Assembly: GCA_010279815.1 (NCBI GenBank)
Contig: QEOQ01000180.1
Coordinates: 1,709,214 to 1,773,213 of the forward strand
DNA length: 64,000 bases
Direction of reading: 5' to 3'
Origin: Brachionus plicatilis
Lineage: Eukaryota; Rotifera; Eurotatoria; Ploima; Brachionidae
Shown: positions 52,760 to 64,000 of the stretch, one piece after another
How the letters are laid out: every line of letters begins with the position of its first letter
How positions within the stretch are numbered: the stretch's first letter is position 1
Position numbers and translations under genes: made by a program
Notes under the pieces: generated by a model
What the model was told of the DNA's origin: nothing
The model's database searches: none
What the model saw: the letters and a program-made list of their open reading frames with translations, nothing else

Positions 52760-54097
52760 TTAATTGAACATGAGAATACTTGAGCTCATGTCCGTCTCCA
52801 GACTATTGTTGGCTATTTGAATGCTGTCAAGCATTGAAGCGTTCATCAGCGAGTTGTAGTTAAAAAACAGTGGATTAGTGGACTTGATTAGACTGTTGGT
52901 CATCGGCTGGTCAATGCTGTTGACCGAAGGACAAGAATTCAAACTTGGACTAGCCTTGTAATTGAACTCGTATTCGTTTGTCTCTGCACTGGACGTGGAA
53001 GAGGGCGACGGCGTCGAGCTGGTCGAGCACAGCGACGAATTGGAGTCGTTGGCCTCGTGGGGAATAACAGTGTTGCTCTCGTCCACGACCAGCGACATCA
53101 AATTAGTCGAGTCCAAGTCGAGATTTAAATTGGCATTTTTTTTGGCCAGATTGGACAATTTTTTATTGAGCAAACTTTTGGTGTATGTCTTGTACTGGTC
53201 TTGGTAAAATTTGCTATTGAACAAACTGTAACCGGGCGTTTGACTTGAGCCATGCAGCCTTCTGTTTTCCATTTTGGAGTTGAAAATTTTCTTCAAGCTG
53301 AGATTGTGGGGCAAAATGGGCGCTATTTGGTCGCGTTCCTCCTCGCCTATTTTCACTTCTTCGTCCTCTTCGTTGGACGACGGACTGACCGAGTCCGAGT
53401 CGTGCTCCATGTGGGTGGTGTCGGCAGCGGCGCCCTTGCTCCTGTCCGGGTTGTAGACACAGTTCGAGTAGTCCGAGTGATAGCTGTCAATGAGCACGCC
53501 GGAGTCCTTGCTCAAGTTGGAATAGGATTTTTCTATGTGTTGGTTCAGATTGGTAATGGCCGGATCTAGGTCTTCCTGGTAGTCCATTTCGAACTCGTCC
53601 TCGTTGAACAAGTCGCCAGCGCTCGCCTCGCATCTGTACTCGTGCTCGACGTGGTCCTGCTCGAACTCGTCGTAGTAAATGGAGTGAATGCGCTGCTCCA
53701 AGGTGGTCAGCTTCTTGTGCGACTTGGGCACTCGGCGTCCCATGTGGGACGAGGCGGACGCCGAGCGAACAAAGGCGCGCTCGCTGGTCGGCGTGGTCGG
53801 TGTGGTGGCGTGCGACGAGCAGGTCGACTTGGACTTGTTGGGGGTGCTGGTGCTGGTCAAATTTTTGCCAAACCGAGCCGACCTGTCCAGCGAAAGGTAC
53901 AGCTGCTCTCGCTGCCGGTCCGCCTCCAGCATCCGGTCGTACTTGTCCGCTATTTCGTAGAGCTTTTGCTTGTAGCAGTTGGCCAGGTGCATGGGACTCT
54001 CGTCCTCCCATTTGCACTCGATTATGTAGTCCAGATAGAAGTTGCTCAGGTTGCACGTTTCGAACAGCTTTTGCTTGATGATGTCGTCTTTTTTCAT
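52760..54097 (-). CDS. unrecognised 445-residue, largely disordered protein, intronless
   Basis: A single 446-codon frame starts at ATG 54097 and ends with TTC-AAT-TAA at 52760. It is much more GC-rich than the flanks, which supports true coding. I recognise no domain. Residues 1-75 look helical and ordered (LSNFYLDYIIECKWEDE, LANCYKQKLYEIADKYDRML). A Ser/Thr-rich stretch follows (TSTSTPNKSKSTCSSHATTP), an arginine/serine patch (RSASASSHMGRRVPKSHKK), an acidic central part (FNEDEFEMDYQEDLDPA; SSNEEDEEVKIGEEERDQ), then LPHNLSLKKIFNSKMENRRL and NSKFYQDQYKTYTKSLLNKK, and a Ser/Asn-rich tail. SKDSGVLIDSYHS resembles a DSGxxS-type phosphodegron but lacks exact spacing. It could be a cytoplasmic or nuclear regulator; no function is claimed. 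Confidence 0.8.
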   Translation of the reverse strand: MKKDDIIKQKLFETCNLSNFYLDYIIECKWEDESPMHLANCYKQKLYEIADKYDRMLEADRQREQLYLSLDRSARFGKNLTSTSTPNKSKSTCSSHATTPTTPTSERAFVRSASASSHMGRRVPKSHKKLTTLEQRIHSIYYDEFEQDHVEHEYRCEASAGDLFNEDEFEMDYQEDLDPAITNLNQHIEKSYSNLSKDSGVLIDSYHSDYSNCVYNPDRSKGAAADTTHMEHDSDSVSPSSNEEDEEVKIGEEERDQIAPILPHNLSLKKIFNSKMENRRLHGSSQTPGYSLFNSKFYQDQYKTYTKSLLNKKLSNLAKKNANLNLDLDSTNLMSLVVDESNTVIPHEANDSNSSLCSTSSTPSPSSTSSAETNEYEFNYKASPSLNSCPSVNSIDQPMTNSLIKSTNPLFFNYNSLMNASMLDSIQIANNSLETDMSSSILMFN

Positions 54098-54260
54098 TTT
54101 GGCTTTTTTTCTAGCTGAATGTTAACCACCGTTTAAGCATAGATACAAAAATTTGAAATTTTAAAAAAAAATATTTTTTTTTTTTTGTTGCTGGTCTTTT
54201 CTAAAATTAGAAAATTGAGTTAAGTGCGCTTCAAATTGGCTTTAAATGATAAAACAAATG

Positions 54261-54317
54261 CGAGAGAAGGAGAATAAGAGAGAGAGAGAGAAAAGAGAAA
54301 GAGAAGAGAAAAAAAAG
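54261..54317 (+). promoter_or_regulatory. purine (GA)n tract upstream of the minus-strand gene
   Basis: GAGAGAGAGAGAG within a longer pure A/G stretch, about 165-220 bp upstream of the start codon at 54097. GA-repeat tracts often mark nucleosome-depleted promoters or bind GAGA-type factors; that role is inferred from position only. Confidence 0.4.
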
Positions 54318-55049
54318 CATACTAGAGGAAACCAATTTATTAGCGCGCTTGTAACAAGCATTGGCAGCAGCTGATTTTTAAATAATTAGAAAATTACGCA
54401 ATTTTATGGTCATTTATGTAATAGCTTAGGTGTTGTTAAGACACTAATTGGATAGAAAGCAGAGCTCAAGCCAACAACTCGTTGAAAGATAATCGATTCC
54501 ATTTAAAAGGCTGCTTATGCAAAACCTTTTGCCAAATATTTATTTATTCATACCATTATGAATCAACTAGATTGTTGGCCTATGATTCAAAATGCGTTTA
54601 TGATTTTAATTAAATTTGCTTTTTTTTTTTTCTCCACAAAAATAAAAGATGCTTTCAATTTAATTAAATTTTATCTTTAGCAGAATAATTTGCTTAATTT
54701 TCTTGAATATTTTTTTAATGCACTTTTCCAGCCGTGTCATTGAGCCTAATTGCTCTAGTCACATAGCTTAATTAATTTAGCTCTTGTTCTTCATTATCTA
54801 ACCCTCAAAAATAGTCTAGAGAAAAAATAATTCGTACTCCCGAAATTGGACACAATTAACTTTTATTTTATTTAAATAATCTGGAGAAATCTCAGTCTTT
54901 TTTAATGGCAGCGGATGCCCAATGCCACTTTAATTTGTCAAATATCTAAAATTGCTTTAACATCTATTAAAAAAAAAACAAATAAATTTTATAAAATAAA
55001 AAAAACCTCTAAAAAGTATCCTTTATTTAAATTGAATTCAAAAATTAGA
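54318..55049. other. non-coding upstream region
   Basis: Likely promoter-distal sequence of the minus-strand gene. No gene or repeat recognised. Confidence 0.35.
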
Positions 55050-55200
55050 ACTCGGGTCTTAAAAGAAGATGCAAATGGTTCTGACCAGTCATTATGATCT
55101 TCCATCTAAAATAATTTCTAAATAAAAATAAAACTAAATCTAATTCTGGAGGGATTAAATAATCTTGTCATGCCGCGTATCTGACTTTAATTTTTCAAAA
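55050..55200 (+). repeat. dispersed repeat, copy 1 (diverged)
   Basis: Aligns with 56915-57080 in the same orientation: GATGCAAATGGTTCTG..., CTTCCATCTAAA, TCTGGAGGGATT and TATCTGACTTTAATTT. Estimated by eye at roughly two-thirds identity. Possibly a fragment of a decayed coding element. Confidence 0.5.
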
Positions 55201-55559
55201 AATAAAATATAATCTAAATTTTAAAAATAATTAAAAACTCAAAACTTTAAAATTAATGTAATATTGTATCCTAAAAACAAAATTCAATTACATCCTTACA
55301 ATTTAATTCCAATAAATGCTTAGTGATGAACAATAATCTTATTAAAAAATTGTCAATTTTTTTATAAATGGAAGAAAGAGTGATGAATCTGAAGCGGAAA
55401 GTGATCTTGAAGTGATATTCCTTAAAAATTTTGAAACGAAAAAGCTGATTAATTGCACAATATGGCCAAGAAAATCAAATGCTAGGTATTATCAACAAAT
55501 TTAGACTACCATCTACTTAATTCTCAGTATTCAACCTTTATTTGCTCTTTTTTAAAATT

Positions 55560-55860
55560 TTTAGTGCCAATTTGGTCACCAATTCAAAGAGTAGACAAAT
55601 TGTTGAAAGAATTCAACATCAGTTGACAGGAGACATGATGCAACTTTATAAAATTATGAACAATATAGATTGAGTGGAGAATGGCAATCGTTTTAAAATT
55701 ATCAAAAAACCAGCTAGGAGATCACTACTTTAAATATTTTAAGGAAATAAGAAAACAGCTAACATAGAATTTTTTTTCAATAGAAAAGTGGATCCATGGA
55801 ACTCTTTTCCAAGTTAATCAGTTGAAACAACTACTGTTTTTGTAAATTATTAGAACATGG
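55560..55860 (+). mobile_element. third non-LTR retrotransposon fragment
   Basis: One frame reads ANLVTNSKSRQIVERIQHQL, TGDMMQLYKIMNNID, then NRFKIIKKPARR and FFFNRKVDPWNSFPS. This is the extreme C-terminal signature of Jockey/CR1-like reverse transcriptases ('RGDMIQxYKIxN ... FFxNRVVxxWNxLP'). It has stops and no 3' tail. Confidence 0.7.
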
Positions 55861-55914
55861 TCTTATACAAATACCAAGCATATTAATGATGAACACAGCT
55901 CAATAAAACAAGAT

Positions 55915-56159
55915 AATATGAGATCACCAGGTTACGTTACTATTATAAATTGGTTTATAATGGAAAGACTTTGATCAAGATTTATTAAAGAAAAACTTTG
56001 ACTACCTTGGTCTTGTAGATAGCTCAAATTTGCATAAAGAATTAGAGTTTAATACAGGAAAATAAGATTTTAAATAAAATAGTCCAAGATGATGATGGTA
56101 CAAATGCTGACTATTTTGTACCATCAAATGAATTTTTAGAAGAAGAAGAAGGAGAATAA
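55915..56159 (+). mobile_element. pogo/Tigger-like DDE transposase C-terminal relic
   Basis: Fragments INWFI, FDQDLLKKNFDYLGLVDSS, NLHKELEF and, after a stop, ADYFVPSNEFLEEEEGE to TAA at 56157-56159. They match the layout of the C-terminus of pogo/Tigger-type proteins (W...I...LI.KSF...GI) with an acidic tail. Frame changes show it is dead. It directly follows the non-LTR fragment, so the two are adjoining insertions. Confidence 0.55.
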
Positions 56160-56494
56160 GTTAAATAATTTTAAATTTTAACACAACTAGAATATATTTT
56201 TTAATTTTTTTTTTTCCGTACTCGGCAAAGTAAAATTTCTGATCAAATTTCTTTTTTCAAATTTGATCAGAACATTTTTAAATACGTAATTAATTTAATC
56301 GCAGATTTTTACATTTTAATAACATTTCAAAGCTTTATTTTTAAGTTTTTGAAAAAGGATTGTAATTATTAAAAAATGCATTGTAATTTAATTGCCCATT
56401 TAAGAATTTTTGATCAAATTTGAAAAATAAAAATTGGACAAAAATCTTACTTTGCCCCGATTTCAACATAATTTTAACCTTAAATGGATTTTTT

Positions 56495-56815
56495 ATATTT
56501 AGTAGTAGTGGCAGTAGTAGTTCTTTCTGCGAAGCCTAACATGTGGAGTGTCTGGGCTCATCACCGCCATGTGGTAGTGTGAAGCTGTAGCAGCCGAAAT
56601 ACCCCATCTTATAAATTTAATTCAATAACATATCTTATCTCAAAAGCTAAAGTACCATGGTCTTAAAAAAGTAAACTTTCATAGCTCTCCCGCTTTTAAT
56701 ACCAGGGATTATATAATCGCAATAAATAAAAGACCTTGTGGGCTATTGCTAGACAGTACGGTACTGTCCTAGGTTTCCTGACAATACATTCACTGGCGAT
56801 ATGCAACACTTCTAA
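56495..56815 (+). repeat. GC-richer repeat-like block with (TAG)n start
   Basis: AGTAGTAGTGGCAGTAGTAG is followed by about 300 bp of visibly less AT-rich sequence (GCCATGTGGTAGTG, GACAGTACGGTACTGTCCTAGG, which includes the palindrome ACAGTACGGTACTGT with one central unpaired base). No ORF. Likely the untranslated end of a transposon; family unknown. Confidence 0.4.
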
Positions 56816-56914
56816 AATTATTAATTTTACGATCATCAAATTAAAATTGATTAATAATTAAGAAAAAATTGCCCTTTTTTTAATTTAATTAAAATTTTGA
56901 AAGATGGGGCTAAC

Positions 56915-57080
56915 AATGTGGAAATAAAGACGCAAGTAGTTCTATGTAGCCATGACGGTCTTTCATCTAAATAAATTTCAAAATAAAAATTATTTCTTAT
57001 TCTAGAGGAATTTTAGACTCTTATCGTGCAAGCCGATACGGATCGACCACAGAATCTGACTGTAATTTGTCAAGACGCTC
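56915..57080 (+). repeat. dispersed repeat, copy 2 (diverged)
   Basis: Partner of 55050-55200. In one frame it reads SRGILDSYRASRYGSTTESD then CNLSRRSDPLENDFLNLDKT, which is protein-like. TTTCTTATTCTAG before it could be a splice acceptor, so it may be a remnant exon. The minus-strand frame across it (57359-57021) is a shadow. Confidence 0.45.
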
Positions 57081-57159
57081 AGACCCACTTGAAAATGATT
57101 TTCTAAATTTAGACAAAACATTAAAACTCGAAATTTTAAAATAAATATTAAAATAAGAG

Positions 57160-60100
57160 AAAATTGTTGAAAAACGGGAGGTTGGCGTTATTTGTTGAAA
57201 GCGAAGCCTTTTAAATTTTAATTTTATTATAGCTTCATAGATGTAATAATAGCCAAGGTAAAAACAAGATAAACATTCAACAAAATTCACCTTTTTGGCC
57301 TTGAGCTTTCTAATAGAATAATAAATTAAAAAAGCCAAACTAATTACGTTATTGTACAAAAATTAATTGCAATTTCTTTTATAAAATATCATTAATTTAG
57401 ACCCTTTTTAAATTAGCATTGCATATTATAACATGAAAGCCTATTCAACAATAAATTACTATTTTGAAACAACAAATAAAATTTATGAATTGAATTTTGA
57501 AATTTTCCCTCTAAAACTAGGTAATCGAAAACAATTTTCTCATATACAAACTATTATCTAATACCTGAATTTATTGTATTGGCCTTTGATGTTTAAATAA
57601 AATATTTTATTTCACAAAGCTAAAATAGTTTGAGTTCTTTTTCTTGGCTAAAATTGTACACACTCAACACTCGGGGATATGTTAATTGAAATACTCGGAA
57701 ATAAAAATATGCCGGCTCTCTTTTGTTTGCCAAATGTTCAGCCAAATTGTATTTGTTTATCTAAATTTTTCAAAGTTTGTTTATTTGTTAAACAACAAAA
57801 GACAATATTGCTAAACTTAACTGTCACAACCTTCTTGTATCTCATAATTTCACCAAACCAGCTCAAATGGAGCCCAGAATTTGTTTTTATAAAAAAATTA
57901 ATTTAAAAAATATTCAAATTTTTTCTACTAGAGGTGTCGATTTTGTAATATTTCCTACTAATGTTTCAGAGCTAAACGAGAAGAGATTTTCTAGTCTTGT
58001 TTAGTCGATCGATAATTCTAATTAAAAAAAAAATTTAACTTTGGTCAAATACACAAAAATTTGAGTTTCCGTCAGATTTTAAATTAAATCAAGTAAATCC
58101 GTACTAATTCGGAGTCAATTTTTAATTAAAGATAACAAATACTTCAATCATTGTAAACTTAGTTAAACTTATCGGTTTCTAGCAAACAAAAACACTTATC
58201 TATAAACTAGCATTTGGGCTTTATCTTGTTGTTAACATTGCATAACCCAATATCTCTAATTATTGGAATAATAACCGATGCTAATAATATGTTAGAACCC
58301 ACAAAAAAAAAGCACCCAACAAAATTTCAAAACAATTAAATCTATTTTTTTTTTTATTAAAAAAAATTACTAAAATTTTGAAATTTAAGGCACAAAAGAG
58401 GGTCTTAGTCATTCTTCGATGTTTAGACCCAAAATTAAAAAATAACAACTTCTTTAAAAAAAAAAATTCTGAATTTTAAATTATCGATCTAAAATAAAAG
58501 TTTTTTTTTTTAAATTTAATTTTCAAATTTCTCACTGTGTTTTTTTTGATAATGCAAAGTTGAATTGGTTTAGTCTGAAACAAAAATAAACAAGCTCACG
58601 CGGATAAATAAAAGACAACCTTGAAATGTGTGTCATTAGTGCAGTTGATGCATAAAGACCTGGCCAAATGGACAGCCGATGAGCTGAAACTTTGATGGAT
58701 AATTTCGTCAAGTCAACCTAATGGATTAAGATGGATAATTTTGAAATTTAAAATAAATTCAAAAATGTGCTTGATACTAGTCAAACAAAAGAGAGAATAA
58801 TTTACCTTTGAAAAACATGAGTCTAAAATACTTTTTATTAAATAAGCTCAAACCCGAGTAATTATAAAGGTTCTTGGCTCAAATGATGACGCAATCTTTG
58901 TTGTGTTATTCTCGTTCCAAAGGGTGAATTTAAATGAAATTTAATAAAATTAAATTTAAGCACTAGTAGGACTTTTATGCCCTAGCCCTACACTTGATTA
59001 ATTAAGTTTGCTCAAGGACGACTTATTATTGATCATTTAGCCCTTATTCACATGAAATTTTGTTTACCATAAGCTAAACTGACTCTAATCCCGCAGCCCA
59101 CTCAGCAAATAAATAACATCCCGACAGAATTGCGCGCTATAGTCCCAAATGCTCTGGTTGATATTAAAAAGGCAAAATTTTTGCATTCTTCACTTTGCCA
59201 AATCTATTGATGAAGCAATCACTCATTATGATAAATTCCCCTAATAGGTTCTATGCTGATAGAAAAAAGTAAGAAACAAAGAAAAAAAATAAGAAAGATA
59301 TAAGCAAATTATTTGGTTTAATTATAATAAAATATATTTATAAAATGATAAAACAAGATCTGATTTTAAATGGAGAAAATATAAATATTTTATATAGAAC
59401 GAAATAGTTCTATAGAATAATGAATATAAAAACGACGCTTAAAGATAAATGCGTAAATATCGATTATTCATTCATTTTAGCTATTTTATTCGCGAACTCA
59501 ATGTAAACTTGATTGAAAAAAATAATTCTGCTTTAAACCGTGCAAGATTTTAAGATAAACTTTTAGCTGATAAATTTTCTCAAATAGGCTAAATTTGGTT
59601 GAAGTTTTTGTGCACAGCAAACTCAATGTCCTGGCTACTTTTTTAATTTTCGCACTGTCTCTAGCGTATGTTCATATTTATCAAACATATCATTGTGACA
59701 AGGACTAATGAATAAAAGTTGACCATATTCACAAATATGAAATTTGTTCCCAGCTTGATTTCATTAGAATTGACATTACTCTAAACAAAATCTCCCTATG
59801 ATGCAATTTAAACCATTTTTTTAATTCTAAATGGCATTAGCTGACAATTAATCTAAATAACACTCAATTCTCTTTCTATTAAACTTTAATAAAATTAATC
59901 TCTTATTTTTTCATAAATCCACATGGTCCCTCATTGTTGATCTTTGCGAAAAAAAAAATTTGAAAATGTCTTGAAAGCTTAAATAAAAAATTTATTGATA
60001 AAAAAAATGAGTGTCGTTTTAAATACAAACGAGCTCTATTCACATCTATGCACAATTAATTTGGTTGGAAATTTTTAAATGCTTTAATTAAATTTATTTT

Positions 60101-63100
60101 TGAAAAAAATGTTTATTTTTTTACTTGAACTACGTCTTTGAGACACTTAAGTTTGCTACCTTTTAAATGATATTTTGGTAGCTTGTGCGAAAATCAAGAA
60201 TCAATAGTCACTTGAAAGTATTTAATTAAATATGAAGAAGTAACCTTCACTAGTTATTAAAATCGATTATTTTTTTTTGATAAAAAGATAAATTGTTTAA
60301 TACCACAAAACTCTTTGGGTCATCATTTAAACTCGATTTAATTGTGACAAATAGAATTATTTTAAGTCTAAACAAAAAAAAGTTGAACATCTTTTTAATC
60401 GCAAAAAAGGCCATAAATGACCCGGAAAGATATTTTGAATAAGTTTTATCAAAAGAAATTTTTCTTTAAAGAAAAAGAATAAAAACATTAAAAATAAATG
60501 ACCACAAATAAATTCAAAATAATAAATATAATACTTAACAAACCTACTCTTTGCTTCGAGGAGGATATAGCATTTAAGTTTACAAAGAAAAGGATTTACT
60601 CAAATGCTGAATGATCTAAATTTTTTTTGGATTAATGTCTAGTTTTGGCCATTTCACCTTTTTTTTCTTTTAAAAGACGATCGAAGAATTGTCTTTGACA
60701 ATATTTTAATTATTGAAAAGCGTGCTTGAACAATACAAAACAATGAACCATGGCTAAGTGCTCATTTTGGTAGAAATGTTTTTGTTATTCAAATAAAATC
60801 GATTAAAGAAATTAAATTCAAGAAGATTTCTTTAATTTCTGGATAAATTTAAACTTTAAATATTTACTCTATGATTAGGTTTCATCTGATAAATAAATTG
60901 GACTCAAGAGTAAACAGAATATACTATTAGCTTTTTTGAATATTAACAATCAAAAAAAAAACAATTCATAAATAATTCCAATAGAGACAGATACAATACG
61001 GATCTTAATTATCTTTTTTTAATTAAAATTAAAATAAATTTTAAACGAAACGACCTTAGATATTTCAGAAATTTATATATTTTTAACTAGAAGGGTTTAA
61101 TTAAAAAAACTTATATAATTAAAATTAGTAAATAAAAGGCTTTGATCAAATCAACCATTTGGAAAGTGTCTATTGAAAGAATTCCTTTAAGTTTTTGAGA
61201 AAAAACTTGATAAAATCATTGCTTCGTCATTTATTTCTGATAGATATCAAAAATTTTCCCTAATTAATTACTTTTTTATCTTGGTTTTTAGCAAGAAAAA
61301 AATTCTCTCTCTGTGATACTCACAGGAAGTCAATTAAGCTTGACTAATGAAAATTCCTTAATTCATTTTTAATTTTATTTACGGTCAAAATTACTTCGGA
61401 ACAAAAATCAGCATCAAAAAGCTTCATGGTGCTTTCAATCAAACTCATACATGGTCAATCATGTTCGAAAATTAGACTCTACTGATCTCCACCACCCTCT
61501 GTCTTGATTCAAATACAACCAACAAAGAAACTGATCTAGAAACAATAGAAATTTTGTTTTATCATGAAATATTTTAGTTTATAGGTCATTTGAGAAAAAA
61601 AATTTGCTCCAACTTAAAATTACTAAATTAACTTAATTAAATTTTAAGTTTAAAACGCCATTGTTCAATTGAATAAATTCTTAAATTACAAATGAAAATT
61701 AATTGAAAAACTTCTAAAATTAAATAATCAAAAAAATACAACGAAATTTAATATTCTGACCTATTTTACAATCACATGACTTTCTTATGCATCTCACGAA
61801 CCAAAGCTACCTAGAAACTAAAAACAATTTTCAAAGGTTTTCAACTAAATATTCTATATGTAAAAAAGATAAAATATTTGAATATAGACCAAATTAAAAA
61901 TAGAAATTAAGATGACTTTACAAATTAACTAGTTTACAAACTTAGTAATTATTTATTTTAAATTAAAAATTAATTTTAAATTGCAACTTGATATTTTGAA
62001 TGTTTGTTATCATTAGAATGATAATAAAAAATTTAAATTCTAGTAACTGAATCCCTAACTTAAAGATATATCAAACAAAATAGTTAATAAATAATCTTTG
62101 AGCATAGTTAGCCAACACAAATCAGTTTGAGTAATACCAACTTTGAATTATGATCAAAATAGACAAAAATTAATTAAGTTGAGTAAGTGTTAATTATAAA
62201 ATGATCAAGATTTAAATTTAATTAAAAAGATCGTTTAAATAAGCATTTTTTTCAATTTGATTCGTTGAGTGTTCAGTATGATGAAGACTTTTAAACAAAG
62301 CAAGATTAAAGCCTTGATTATTAAAAAATAATTTTCTAGTTCGACTAATTTTGGATTATGGTTTAAAAAATACAATAATCTTTTATTTAAACAAATTCAA
62401 GTTAATTTTTCAAGTTTATGAAAGGAAATCGACAAAATTATTTTTTTTTCAAACCTAGAATCAGTTCGTTTAGATTTTTTTTAAATTAATGTAGGTTAGT
62501 CTTTAGTAAATATTTTGAATTTTTTTTAATTAAAATGGTTTAATTTATTCATTTTGAAGTACACTACATTCTATGATTTTTCAATGAGATGCTAGAAATA
62601 AGCGTTGGGAAATGTAACAAATTTTGATACATGAGAATATTTGAATTCTTTTTTTTTCTTAAAATAATAATTAAGCTCTTGACAAAAAAGAATTAGTGTA
62701 AAACTTCTATATATATTTCACAAATATTTGAAAATTTTAAAATACTTTAGTTAAAATTTTTTTCTCTTGAAATCTTAAAAATTCAGGATGTTTTTCGAAA
62801 GAATTTTAATTTTTTAAAACAATTTAATTAAGTAATTTTGATAAACTTGAAATAAAATAAAATAAAATAAAAAAATTAAATTTTTTACTCTTTTAAAAAA
62901 GCAATGATATATTTTTTTTTATTTGTATAATTTAGATTCAACCGGTGCAATAAAAATAACATAAATCTTTTAAAAGAGAACAGTTGAATTCTCTGAAAAA
63001 TAAAATATCTTACATTATTGATTAAGGTAACTATTAATCAAAATAAATCTACACATATTTAGTGTTTAGAAATTTTTCTAAAATTTTTTATGAACTATAA

Positions 63101-64000
63101 AATTTAAAAAATAACAAAATCAAATGGAAAAAGAAGTTTTATTATTTCTTGGTTTTATTAAATTTGAGAATTAACTTTAGCAACATCTTTATAAATTTTC
63201 AAGGAAACTTGAAGCTAAACAAATTTTTCGATTGAGTTCCATTATGCTTTTAAACCAACAAAATCAATGATTGCTTTATCTAAAAATAATTTAAAATTAA
63301 GTCATGAAATTAATGATGGAAATTTTTGATTTTATATTGGTTTAATTTATGAAGCTTAAAAAATTCAAAAAATTTTTAAATTTCGAATACCATAAACCTC
63401 AATCATCACATTCCTAATTTTAACCGATTCCTTATTGAATTGTTTAATTCAAATCTTAATTATCCCAGCATTTAAATAAAATTATTCAAGTAATTTTAAT
63501 AATGTTTCATAATTTTAAATCAAGTGTTTTTATAGCTATGAATAAATATCAATTTAAATTATTTTTTTTAAATAAAAAACAAATCTGTTTTATTCAAAAA
63601 TTTTATTTCATTCAAGGAGTTAATAAAATAAAAAATATAAGACTCACACGTCTTCTCTATAATGACCTATTCTACAACTAATTATTCCTTTTCTCTTGAG
63701 ATTTTAAAAAACAGTTAGCTCAATCACATTGTAAGTAGAATATTATTTAAAATGTTTCTTTTAGCTGTTTATCCTCGCCTATTTTTAAGTTTTAATTAAA
63801 TTATGCTGTGCATTCAATCAAGAAAAAAAGTTTTTAAAAGCTTAATTCTTAGTTTTTTTAGGAAAAAAGGTTATATTATTTTTTAAAATTACTCCAAGTA
63901 TTAATAACGAGCAAAAAGACAATCAAATAGATAAAATATTAGATTCTATCACTAAGAATGTTTATCGTGTTTTTTATTTTAAAAATTAATAGACAATGAT
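57160..64000. other. non-coding AT-rich region to the window end
   Basis: Nearly 7 kb with only short frames of random AT-rich composition. The 75-codon frame at 57679-57906 has no recognisable domain. I see no RNA gene, repeat pair or transposon here that I could support. Confidence 0.4.

Noticed and set aside
53487..54118. 189-codon (minus) and 158-codon (plus) open frames over the 445-aa gene
   Set aside because: Overlapping shadows in the GC-richer coding stretch. Only the 52760-54097 frame has a balanced composition and spans the whole GC-rich block.

Overview
The window is AT-rich eukaryotic DNA, roughly three-quarters A+T by eye, with long non-coding stretches, many transposon relics, mostly short GT-AG introns (about 45-60 nt) and metazoan-type genes. 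The gene set (ISWI ATPase, EXOSC9/RRP45, PGRMC, TM9SF1, UBL3, class II DYRK) points to an invertebrate animal. Base composition, compact introns and repeat content would fit a monogonont rotifer such as Brachionus, but that is a guess. There is an assembly gap at 50552-50768.

Region 1-12.5 kb: the 5' part of an ISWI gene runs off the left edge on the minus strand. About 11.9 kb away a complete, intronless ISWI gene sits on the plus strand, head-to-head with it. Their shared 644 nt is a patchwork: about 480 nt with a single difference, next to about 110 nt with some 20 differences, and unrelated 5' flanks. This looks like gene conversion or a recent partial inverted duplication. The spacer is a transposon graveyard: a Gypsy-type integrase relic, two non-LTR retrotransposon 3' ends, a TIR element, and a nested cluster at 8.6-12.1 kb. 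That cluster combines a Tc1/mariner-like element with foldback-type arms full of the motif TTTACGTAA, duplicated transposase ends, a SWIM zinc-finger fragment and a small MITE.

Region 16-20.9 kb: an OTU-protease-like ORF, a very GC-rich hairpin and an 80-90 bp direct repeat, probably parts of one mobile element. Region 20.9-28.4 kb is the gene-dense part: EXOSC9 (minus), PGRMC (minus), TM9SF1 (plus) and UBL3 (minus, five small exons), assembled here exon by exon, with a hAT-like MITE between the last two. Region 28.4-38.3 kb has no convincing host gene; it holds an LTR with a primer-binding-like site and decayed coding relics.

Region 38.3-48 kb: an Asn/Ser-rich two-exon gene or alternative 5' exon, then a class II DYRK kinase with a GC-AG intron. 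Region 48-52.7 kb is non-coding plus the gap. At 52.8-54.1 kb is an intronless, low-complexity, unrecognised 445-aa gene (minus). From 54 kb to the end there are only retroelement and pogo-like relics, a diverged repeat pair and AT-rich non-coding DNA.

The host genes are unrelated housekeeping or signalling genes: chromatin remodelling, RNA exosome, haem-binding membrane protein, Golgi/endosomal membrane protein, membrane-anchored ubiquitin fold, protein kinase. I see no operon-like functional cluster among them. The most notable biology is the ISWI inverted duplication, the nested foldback cluster, the OTU/GC-hairpin locus and the altered lipidation tail of UBL3.
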